Below, in pieces: positions 1 to 8,630 of a DNA stretch of 64,000 nucleotides. Every line of letters begins with the position of its first letter. The first letter of the stretch is position 1. Position numbers and translations under genes: made by a program. A model generated the notes under the pieces. That model worked only from the letters and a program-made list of their open reading frames with translations, did not search any database and had not been told where the DNA came from. This DNA is from Salisapilia sapeloensis (lineage: Eukaryota; Oomycota; Peronosporomycetes; Peronosporales; Salisapiliaceae). The DNA is taken from positions 1-64,000 of the forward strand of contig JAADVB010000017.1 of assembly GCA_023334545.1 (NCBI GenBank). Direction: 5' to 3'.

Positions 1-691
1 GAAGGCGATTGGGATCAGCCGATAGAAAAGCTCGCGAATCGTTCGTCTTCAGCTTCAAATGGAAGATGCTTTGGACGTCGCCGACATTGGTAGGTGGTTT
101 ACTCGAGACACAGACCTCCCACTTGCACGAATCGTCGAATGCGTCTGAGGTGACGACAGCGTGCGTCAGTGTGGACGATTTGACGCCCCGGAGGACTTGA
201 TCAGTCACTTGATTGTCCTTCACATTCTTGAACATCAGATACCCGTCCTCGGAGACGGAGATGTGCCATAGCGACATCGATTGTGCTTTCTCTTGTGCCA
301 TCGCGTGGAGTCCCCCACTCTCCAGTTTGTCGGTTCTATGATATTCAACCGCTCCAAGATGGAATTTAAGCATACCCGTAGTAGAAACCTGATACAAATT
401 CCCTTTCCTTTCCTCAAACAACGCTCCGTTGTTGTCGGACAGCAAGATGTCTCGTAGTTCCCTCGGCATTGCAGACATGCTCGCTAACGCATTACGCCCT
501 TGTTGACCTCCTTCTCGAAGTAGACCTTTTCCAAGTGCTAGGAGGTTCGTATACGAATATACCGACCCGTCACCGTCTACGACTTCTTCCGCTACTGGAA
601 GATAATCACTGATGTACGTTGTCAGGTCATTAATGTATGCTGCCATGGCATCTTCATTTGAAACGGCCTCCGCTACTTTTTGATTCTTCAT
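1..691 (-). CDS. hypothetical protein, N-terminal part (runs off the window)
   Basis: An open frame reads on the minus strand from an ATG at 691 to the window edge without a stop, giving about 230 residues. The protein starts MKNQKVAEAV and has no signal peptide or membrane segment. I do not recognise the family. The second half has regularly spaced aromatic and charged residues (YLMFKN, CKWEVCV, IFHLKLK) that look like a beta-rich domain, but this is an impression only. The frame is open over its whole length and the codon mix resembles the neighbours, so I take it as a real gene whose 3' end lies outside. It is divergent from the transporter gene starting at 1402. Confidence 0.6.
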   Translation of the reverse strand, partial: MKNQKVAEAVSNEDAMAAYINDLTTYISDYLPVAEEVVDGDGSVYSYTNLLALGKGLLREGGQQGRNALASMSAMPRELRDILLSDNNGALFEERKGNLYQVSTTGMLKFHLGAVEYHRTDKLESGGLHAMAQEKAQSMSLWHISVSEDGYLMFKNVKDNQVTDQVLRGVKSSTLTHAVVTSDAFDDSCKWEVCVSSKPPTNVGDVQSIFHLKLKTNDSRAFLSADPNRL

Positions 692-1401
692 GGTTGTTGT
701 TCTCCTCTCGTGGTAGATTCCCGAATGAGAATGTATTGAAAGAATGATAAAAACGAACGTTCTTTGAACAATTTATGGAAGGCTTTTCTAGGACAGGAGC
801 CTCCATTTGATTCGTTATCCTAGCCTCTACTCCGGGTTACCGTTGGATAGCCGACGTTCATATCTTCTTTTCCATAAAAGATCGCTACCTCGCTTGACAT
901 CATCTTTGTTTATCCATCATCATGTCCTCATCTACATGGTAGCGCTTAGCTAAACTTTGGCACGGGATCTTCATAAGCTTAACACTAGTTAAAGTACCAC
1001 TCATATCACCTCGTCATGAGCAAATCTTTAGATGTCCTACGAAAGATCCGTGAGACTATGTCAAATCTATGGAAACTTTTGCTACAGATAAGAAATAGTA
1101 CGAAAGCAATCAAAGCGGTAAACTCTCTACTAGAATGATATCTCTGTTGCTAGTATGGACAACGATATCTCTATCCAAACGCATAAGCTTTCTACGTTCG
1201 TACTACATCCTCTCAAGATACAATGAATGATTACGATGCGTCATCATCGGCTGAACTTAACTTCAATATCCTATTCGGCCGTGTTCCATTGGTTTATTAC
1301 AGCCAATCACGAATAGACAGCTTGACACCTTTCAACGCACCTAACGCACGCATTTACGACTGCGTCCGGTACATCACGGACGCTGTTCGAGTAGTAGGAC
1401 A
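692..1401. other. intergenic region with CCAAT box
   Basis: This 710 bp gap separates the divergent gene at 1-691 from the transporter at 1402. I see no coding signal. A CCAAT box on the plus strand (1303-1307, within AGCCAATCAC) and an inverted one (ATTGG at 1288-1292) lie about 95-115 bp before the transporter start and could form part of its promoter. The short frame starting at 1223 runs through the start region in another frame and has no recognisable content. Confidence 0.4.
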
Positions 1402-2402
1402 ATGGACACACGTATACTCGGTGAAGCAGACGACTCACTCTCAGATGCTTCTATCGGCAAAATCATTAGCACAGGCATTGTCTTAGGCATCGTCCACGTG
1501 CTCACTGGACCCGGTAAGGCTGATTCTAGACTCTTTCGTTATTAAAGCTGACGATAATCTTACTAGATCACTTGTCTGCTTTGGCGGCAATGACTGCATC
1601 GACTTCCTGGCGTGCCTTTTGGCTCGGATGTCAATGGGGCATTGGCCATTCCGTTGGCTTGATCATCATGGCTGTCATCTTCTTTGCTGCCGGCCAAGCG
1701 ATCGATATTGATGAAGTCGGCAAATACTTTAACTACATTATTGGTGTCTTTATGATCGCGCTGGGTATATGGTCTGGCGTGCATGCTAGAAAGAAATACG
1801 TCGATACGTGTAAAGACGTACAGAACTGTGAGAATTTATCCGGGTCGAGGCGACTGCAGTCGCTACGTCGGACAGAGCCGCCAGCTACATCCCAATCGCC
1901 TATTCTGTCTCCAGTAGTAGATGAGCCTAGCTCCACGTTACCACAAGAAGAGCATCGATCTCCAATGCCATCTTCCAATCACATCGATCAGGACGTAATC
2001 GACCTGTCACAGAAGAGCGAATCGCTCGAAGCTGCATCGTGGCTACAGCGATGTCGTGCGAAATGCACATACACGAACCCGGTTGTCCAGCGTCTCATGG
2101 CGTTGGCAGTCGGTATCGTCCACGGATTCGCCGGCCCAGGCGGTATCCTCGGCGTCCTACCAGCCGTCGTGCTGGATGACTGGGGACGATCTTTAGCGTA
2201 CTTGGGCTCGTTCTGTATCTCCTCTATCTTCATCATGGGTGTCTTTGCTGCTATCTATGGCGAAGTGACAGGACGTCTTGGCCGTCAGTCACCTCGTTGG
2301 GAACTCCATCTTGGCATTGTCTCTGGCTGCTTTTCGATTCTAGTTGGTGTCGCGTGGATCATATTGCAAGCAACTGGTACAATGGACCAAGTTTTTCATT
2401 AG
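1402..2402 (+). CDS. UreH/NicO-type nickel-cobalt transporter-like protein, copy 1 (2 exons)
   Basis: Predicted 315-residue integral membrane protein of the high-affinity nickel-transport (UreH/NicO) group, which is thought to move Ni2+ or Co2+; substrate and membrane are unknown here. Exon 1 is 1402-1513, the intron 1514-1566 (53 bp, GTAAGG...TAG), exon 2 1567-2402. Splicing creates the metal-site motif HVLTGPDHLSAL, with the intron inside the Asp codon. The second half-repeat is GIVHGFAGPGGILGVLP. About six hydrophobic segments flank a hydrophilic Ser/Pro-rich central loop (roughly residues 120-205). It is convergent with copy 2, with 42 bp between the stop codons. The start was chosen because MDTRILGEADDSL aligns with the N-termini of the other copies. 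Family assignment rests on the HxxxGPDH motif and is fairly secure; nickel specificity is not shown. Confidence 0.82.
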
Positions 2403-2444
2403 AACAAACGGAATAGAAATGTTTGAAAGGTTTTGTCTTCGTGT

Positions 2445-3269
2445 TTATCCAAAGACAGCATCAAGTGTACCAGTAGACACGAGGATAACCCACATAATGC
2501 CAACGACTAACGAGACACAAGAGGAAAAGATACCAACACGATAGAGTAAGGTGTCGGATAGACGACTCATGCGACCAGTGACTTCGCCGTAGAGAGCGGC
2601 AAAGGCACCCATGATGAGGATAGAAGCACCACAGAAGGAGCTCAAGTAGGCGGAGGATCGAGCCCAGTCATTCAGGATGACAGCGGGCAACATACCAAGG
2701 ATACCTCCGGTGCCGGCTAAGCCATGCATCGTACCGTAGGCGAATGCTGTGAGACGCTGCGTCTGTGGATTCTTGATATTCGCCGTGGGCGTGGGGAAGA
2801 GTCCAAAGCAGCAGCCTCGATGATTTGTTAGTTCGTTGTTGCTTTCGGCATCAAGGTCACGTAGTGGAGTCACTTCAGTTACTTCCTTTGGTTGAGACTC
2901 GACTGATTGCTCTAACTCGATCTGCTGTTGCTGGTGACGTAAGACGATGTAGTGGCGTAGACTCCATAAGCCAAGGAAGATCATGAGGAACCCGACAAAG
3001 AAATCACAGTAGCTACCAAATGTATCGATATCTAGATGCTGGTCAAGCGCGAGGAAAATGGCGGTGACGAGGATGAGTCCTGCCGAGTGGCCACATCCCC
3101 ATCGCATACCGAGTTGGCAGGAACGCCAGGAGGATCCGGCACTGAGGACGATGAGCGCACTCAGATGATCGGGGCCAGTGAGGACGTGGACGACCCCTAG
3201 TAAAAGACCCGTGCCAACGATCGTTGGGATCGAAGCATGCTCGAGAGACTTGACGGCAGCCTCGCTCAT
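2445..3269 (-). CDS. UreH/NicO-type nickel-cobalt transporter-like protein, copy 2 (intronless)
   Basis: A single-exon frame of 274 residues starting MSEAAVKSLEHASI. It has the motif HVLTGPDHLSAL near residue 28, then GSSWRSCQLGMRWGCGHSAG, and a second half-repeat TMHGLAGTGGILGMLP. The C-terminus LVVGIMWVILVSTGTLDAVFG matches copy 3 almost exactly. The central loop is short and rich in Gln and Glu. Six hydrophobic stretches indicate a multi-pass membrane protein. Unlike copy 1 it has no intron at the GPDH motif. It lies in tandem with copy 3, about 225 bp downstream of that gene's stop. Function (metal uptake or efflux) is inferred from family only. Confidence 0.82.
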   Translation of the reverse strand: MSEAAVKSLEHASIPTIVGTGLLLGVVHVLTGPDHLSALIVLSAGSSWRSCQLGMRWGCGHSAGLILVTAIFLALDQHLDIDTFGSYCDFFVGFLMIFLGLWSLRHYIVLRHQQQQIELEQSVESQPKEVTEVTPLRDLDAESNNELTNHRGCCFGLFPTPTANIKNPQTQRLTAFAYGTMHGLAGTGGILGMLPAVILNDWARSSAYLSSFCGASILIMGAFAALYGEVTGRMSRLSDTLLYRVGIFSSCVSLVVGIMWVILVSTGTLDAVFG

Positions 3270-3495
3270 TTCTGTTTAACACGTTTGTGACAGGTTCATG
3301 ATATATTTGAAGTTAAGTGAGATTCGTTCTTGAAGTTACAAATCATGAAAAGATGTTTGGATCAAAAATGCATTTTTGTAGATTGCTCATGGTAACCTCG
3401 GTATGGTACTTCGATATGACCATGACAGTTTGATGCACGATAGAAGCGAAATGGAAAAGAATTGAGGGCATAAATCCAAAGGATAGTCTAGTGAC

Positions 3496-4398
3496 TTAGC
3501 CAAAGACCTGGTCCAGTGTGCCAGTGGACACCAGGATGACCCACATGAGACCGACGACAAAGGATACGCCCGCGGAGAAGAAGCCGATGCCGTACAATAA
3601 CTTGTCCGAAATCCTGGTAATGCGTCCGGTGATCTCGCCGTATGCTGCCGAAAAGACGCCCATGATGAAGATCGAAGCCACACAGAAGGAGAGGATGTAA
3701 GCAGAGGAACGACCCCAATCGTTAAGGACAACAGCCGGAAGGACACCGAGGACACCACCGGTGCCGGCGAGACCGTGTGCGACGCCATATGCAAAAGCTG
3801 TTAGACGTTGAGTTGTGCCGTCCTGAATATCCGAGGATGGAGCGTTGCACAAACCGAAGAAGCACTTGCGTGTCGCGAGTGTTTCATCAAACGAGTGTTT
3901 TTGGAAGACGGGCAAGTCCGAGCCACGACCTTTTACGTCAGCTGCTGCCTCACCTGTAAAAGCGGTTGTGGGTGAGTGCTGACGTGTAGGTGTGTCGTCT
4001 TCATCATCACCCTGGTGGTTGTTCGTGACCGGAAGCTCGTTGTTCAGTGCGTTTTCCTTGGCCTCCTTGCGCATCTTCCAGTAGTGACGGAAACTCCACA
4101 GACCCAAGATCATCATGAGAATACCTACGAGGAAGTCACAGTAGGTACCAAACGTATCGAGGTCCAAGTGTTGATCGATGGCGAGGAATATCGCCGTGAC
4201 GATCAAAAGACCTGTCGAGTGACCAAGTCCCCATCTCATACCGAGCTGGCAAGACCGCCATGACGATCCAGCACTAAGCACGATCAAAGCGCTAAGGTGG
4301 TCAGGTCCAGTGATAACGTGGACAACGCCGAGGAGGAGTCCGGTGCTAATGACCGTCGAGATCGGGGCATTGATTAATGATTCGTCCAATTCACCCAT
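3496..4398 (-). CDS. UreH/NicO-type nickel-cobalt transporter-like protein, copy 3 (intronless)
   Basis: A single-exon frame of 300 residues beginning MGELDESLINAPI. It carries HVITGPDHLSAL, the segment GMRWGLGHSTGLLIV, and the second-half motif GVAHGLAGTGGVLGVLP. It is the closest relative of copy 2, differing mainly in a longer central loop (about residues 115-185) rich in acidic residues, His and Thr. Such loops vary freely between paralogues. No signal peptide is evident. Together with copies 1 and 2 it forms a 3 kb local expansion; a decayed fourth copy lies at 30.7-31.4 kb. Membrane location and metal transport are family inferences. Confidence 0.82.
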   Translation of the reverse strand: MGELDESLINAPISTVISTGLLLGVVHVITGPDHLSALIVLSAGSSWRSCQLGMRWGLGHSTGLLIVTAIFLAIDQHLDLDTFGTYCDFLVGILMMILGLWSFRHYWKMRKEAKENALNNELPVTNNHQGDDEDDTPTRQHSPTTAFTGEAAADVKGRGSDLPVFQKHSFDETLATRKCFFGLCNAPSSDIQDGTTQRLTAFAYGVAHGLAGTGGVLGVLPAVVLNDWGRSSAYILSFCVASIFIMGVFSAAYGEITGRITRISDKLLYGIGFFSAGVSFVVGLMWVILVSTGTLDQVFG

Positions 4399-5646
4399 GT
4401 TTCTCGTTTGTCGTGTCTGTCGATCGAATGGAGAGACTTAGTGCCTTGAGTGATAGAGCGCTAACTGCGGAATGAGCTTTGGCAGTCATGGACATTTAAA
4501 GTTCCGTCTTACAACACGACGGTAGAGCTCGTCCTTTATTGCAATCCATCGAGCATCTTTATAACGGCTATTGTTCGATCGAGTCGAATGTGGTAAGCAA
4601 CAAGATCATGGTAGTCACTGACGTGCCCATAGCGAGCATACGTCAAGCTGTATGAGACTTTGCGCGGGGCGCCTATGGAAGAAAAAGGCTGGAAAGAAAG
4701 AATGCCATCGGTACTGAACACCTTATATACTACTTACCAAGTTCGCCTTTCGCTCCCTGTGTGTTGTCATTCCACATCTGTTCTGCATTCAGAACTTTTG
4801 CGATGCGAGTCTACTGTCTGATATCCATGGTCGTTTTGAATACAATGCGGGGCATGTATGAACCAAGTTATTAGTAGCTGTATGCTACCAGTTCATCGAA
4901 GCTTTTGGGCTGGAGATCGCTCCCAGTGCTGTCAAGCAAAATGATTTCCTTGGACAACCATGCTCCTACTAGAACAGAGGAAAACTAATGACCACAAACT
5001 AGATTTTCAATGACAGCAGCATAGCTTCATCTTTCTTTATTCGAAACGATGATAGAGAGAAACACATACATTTCGAAGCTTTATTACTGTTTCGAAGAAT
5101 GACTTGTGGCGCTGATGCGTTTGACATGCTACTGGAAAAGCTAAAGTAGCATAACGCGATGATAGGCCCCGAGAAAGGAACATTTGCAACAGTGCTTTCT
5201 CCATCCAGCGATGAATAGCAATGGTAACTCTGTCGTTTCGGGCATTAGGAACATACACCTCATATAGTTGCTTTTCTTGTCAAGACTAGTGGAACGTCAG
5301 GTAAAGACACGCCTCAATATAGAATAAGAACTTGTTCGTATTGATTTTCGTCAGAGGGGAATAAATCAAATAGCGTGGAAAGTCACGAATGAGTCGTATG
5401 AATATCGTCATCAGTACACGACGTCACAAACGTACCATATTCTGCCTTTCTAAATTCAATAAACGATAGACGAGATTCAAGTACAAGTTGCTGATACTTT
5501 AGCTCTTCGTCAGAAGTATCCTCCACCCCAACATGGCTACAAATAAATCGCTTCGTAGATGGTATCATTACAACCAATCACCACTCATATTTTTTTATTT
5601 CTACCAATCATGATAGTTTTCAACGAATCAAAACACATTTTGAACG
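4399..5646. other. gene-poor interval, no supported gene
   Basis: This 1.25 kb interval lies between transporter copy 3 and PEX6, which are divergent. Only short frames occur. Three on the minus strand (4536-4721, 5037-5258, 5383-5577; 60-73 residues) are next to each other and could be exons or remnants of one small gene. I found no splice arrangement or similarity to support this. The last 80 bp hold the CCAAT boxes listed separately. Confidence 0.35.
5574..5608 (+). promoter_or_regulatory. two CCAAT boxes upstream of PEX6
   Basis: Two copies of ACCAATCA lie 30 bp apart (CCAAT at 5574-5578 and 5604-5608), about 40-70 bp before the PEX6 start codon. Their spacing and orientation suit binding sites for an NF-Y-type factor. 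This is motif reading only. Confidence 0.35.
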
Positions 5647-8488
5647 ATGTGGTTTACGTCGACGTATGAGCGGGATGGAGCTGCGAGTACTACTCGCACG
5701 GATCCATTGCAACGAGATGAGCTTTATAACTTGACTGTTCCAGCAAAGGCACGTATATGGCAACCAAATACTGACGACGAAATCGTGCACAAACTTGTGC
5801 TGCCGGATAGTAGTGACGGTGCCAGCGGTGCAGCATTGACATGGGCCATCTCGACAAACATGACGGTATTTCGTCAATTGCAAATTGTCAATGGGTCTTA
5901 TGTGACCATCATATCCAACGGTCGGACCCACGTGGCGAAACTAGTGCTCAATCATGCATCTGCCACGGCGGAATCGCAAGAATCGGTCGAAGAGCCGCTC
6001 ATCCTCTCTCCTTTGCTCGCCTTTAATCTCGGCATCCAAATGTACCACGATCAGTCAAAAGTTTCGACTATCACCGTAAGACTCTCTGCTTTATAAGTTT
6101 TTGTCTAGTCTAATAGCATTGCATCAGGTGCATCTTCGAGGAGCTAGTTCCCCCGAGTTAGGTCTGCCTCGTGTCAGCTTTTCATCTCACTCGCGTCTAC
6201 GTCGTCAGAAAGAGCAAAAGCCAGCGACAGCTACACATGCTGTAATCTCGCCTCTCTTAGCCTCTAGTCTTTCCTGTCGTCATCATGCACAGATGGAAGA
6301 CGCCAAAGGTCTTGTCCAAAGCATTCGTTCGTTCTTTTCTACTCCTCAAGTTTTACAACTTGGAGATGTCTTTGCTATTCCGTTATCCGAGATGTTTCCA
6401 AAGGATGTCTCGGATGCTATAGCTTATAGCGAGATCGAGCTACCTCCTTCTTCTTTTGTTACGAGTGAAAACGCTACTCGAACGGTGTATCTCCCACCCA
6501 CTAACTTCTCTGTCGATTCAGCATTCCTTTTCTTTCGAGTGGAAACACTAGAAGGTCCGTTATCATCTTCCATGGCGCTTAGCGTCTCGGACTCGACGGA
6601 ACTCATTCAAGGCAATTCGGTGTCTCATGCTTCTCCAGACGAAGAGATCGTCCAGCATTTCTTTCAAACGTTACAAAAGTCATCGTCTACCTATCCTTCT
6701 TCCCTCCTTCCTAGTCGGTACGCCAAGTTCCACATTTCGAATGCTTTTCAGAAGCTGTATGAGCTCCTAGCTCCTTCTCGTTCGTCGAATCTATCTACCT
6801 CCGTCTTGCTTAGTGGTCCGCATGGCGTCGGGAAAGCCACACTCATTCACCATGCAGCACGTCGCCTTGGTATGGTCGTCCTCGAGGTCCCTTTCACCGA
6901 CTTGACCGGTCAATCGGAGCTGCATGTCGTCGAGAATCTAAGAGAGCAAGTCGCTCGAGCACAGGCGATGGCGCCTTGTGTTCTCTACTTGCGTCGTTTC
7001 TTTTCTGTCGATAGTGAGAATGAAGAAGGAGAGCTACGCCTCGGAGCTGCTTTATCCGAGTGTCTTCATTCCCTTCAGACAGATACTGGCAACATTCCTC
7101 TACTCGCATGCGTGGAGGATGTAGCTGACGTACCTAAATTCATCCGTCAGAGCTTCTTGTATGAGCTTGAGGTTGATACACCAGACCAGGACGAACGATA
7201 TAAGTTCCTAAAGCAACTAGAAGATCAAGTCTCTTTCGCGAAAGATGTCGATTTAAAGGAAATCGCACAAGTAACTGCCGGTCGGACGTTTGGAGAGCTC
7301 AATGCACTCGTGAGCGAAGCCGGATCACTCGTGCTCGACAAGATAGATCTAGTAGATGATATCGTAGACACATTCGTAGATAACTGGTACGAGCCAGGAT
7401 ATTCTTCTTGTTGCATTTCTCATGAACTTTTGCTCCAAGCAGCAAAAGAGCAGCAGACGCGATTGTCTTCCAAGCAAACAGGTAGCACGGCATCCATTCC
7501 GAATGTCAAGTGGGAGGATGTCGGTGGATTGGATGATGTCAAGGATGAGGTGCTCGATGTCGTCCAGCTGCCGCTACAGCATCCAGAGCTCTTTGCTAGT
7601 GGAGTGAGACAGCGATCTGGTATCCTGCTATATGGTCCACCTGGAACGGGCAAGACGTTGCTTGCGAAAGCGATCGCGACCGAGTGTCAACTCAACTTCC
7701 TTTCGGTCAAAGGTCCGGAGCTACTGAATATGTACATTGGCGAGAGTGAAAAGAACGTCCGGCAAGTGTTTGCTCAAGCACGACGATGCAAGCCTTGCGT
7801 TTTGTTCTTTGACGAGTTAGATTCCCTCGCACCCATGCGTGGACGTGGATCCGACTCGGGTGGTGTCATGGATCGTGTCGTCTCGCAGTTGTTGACTGAG
7901 ATCGATGGACTGAGCGGCGGCGGACAGGAAGATAATGTCTTTGTCATTGGCGCGACGAACCGTCCGGATCTACTCGAGACAGGTTTGCTCCGTCCAGGTC
8001 GCTTCGATCGATTGCTCTACTTAGGTATCAGCGGCTCGAAGGAGGCACAGCGAAAAGTATTGGAGGCACAAACGCGAAAGTTTACACTTGCACCGGACGT
8101 GGACTTGGATGATGTCGTGCGTCAGTGTGGCGAGACGTACACGGGTGCAGACTTTTATGCCTTATCGTCCGGTGCGTTATCGGCTGCCTTGAAGGACAAG
8201 GTGACGGAAATAGATACTCGCGTCGGTACGATTCCTCTACTTTTTAACATTTGCATTGATTACATTAATGGATTCATGTGTCTAGCTACTATCAATGCTG
8301 AGGACTGTTATTCATCTGTACCGACTAGTGCACGTATGCTTTTGAGGCAGATGACGCCAGATGAATTGCGAGTAGAAGTTGGATTACAACACTTTCGTGC
8401 GGCACTCGAGTCCATATCGCCATCAGTCTCTACCGCAGAGCTCGCCCATTATGAGACTTTGCGGAAACAGTACTCGTCGCGTGGATAA
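5647..8488 (+). CDS. PEX6: peroxisome biogenesis AAA-ATPase PEX6 (3 exons)
   Basis: Type II AAA+ ATPase that works with PEX1 to extract the import receptor PEX5 from the peroxisomal membrane. Exons are 5647-6075, 6128-8225 and 8286-8488; the product is about 908 residues, near the usual PEX6 length. The D1 domain (about residues 340-480) is degenerate: its Walker A reads GPHGVGKAT and its Walker B position is LYLRRF, without the Asp-Glu pair. D2 is canonical: Walker A GPPGTGKT, Walker B VLFFDELDSLAP, second region of homology GATNRPD...RPGRFDR. A degenerate D1 with an active D2 is typical of PEX6. The second intron (8226-8285, 60 bp) is a multiple of three with no stop, so it could be retained, adding 20 residues just after D2. 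The first intron is 6076-6127. Confidence 0.93.
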
Positions 8489-8590
8489 AAAGAACTGGAA
8501 CTGTACTTCCGATCAGCTTTTTTGCAGGAATAGGCTCCATGATAACCTCGTCGCATGATCGTAATAAGTTGAATCGTACTAGCTCTTGAT

Positions 8591-8608
8591 CTCACTTTTG
8601 CATTTGCC
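8591..8608 (+). promoter_or_regulatory. Inr/FPR-like core promoter of the secreted-protein gene
   Basis: CTCACTTT (8591-8598) matches the oomycete initiator YTCANTYY. CATTTGCC follows at 8601, one mismatch from the flanking promoter region CAWTTTNYY. It sits 30-40 bp before the chosen start at 8631, a common distance. Consensus sequences are recalled from published oomycete promoter work. Confidence 0.4.
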
Positions 8609-8630
8609 GCTTCATTCCGACCTCGAAACG

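Noticed and set aside
3488-3794. Minus-strand frames overlapping transporter copy 3
   Set aside because: Alternative frames of the same strand within a clear transporter gene.
4399-5646. tRNA genes, searched for by eye from GTTCGA-type B boxes here and in the other gaps
   Set aside because: No candidate had a matching A box and a foldable acceptor stem; a tRNA scan would be decisive.
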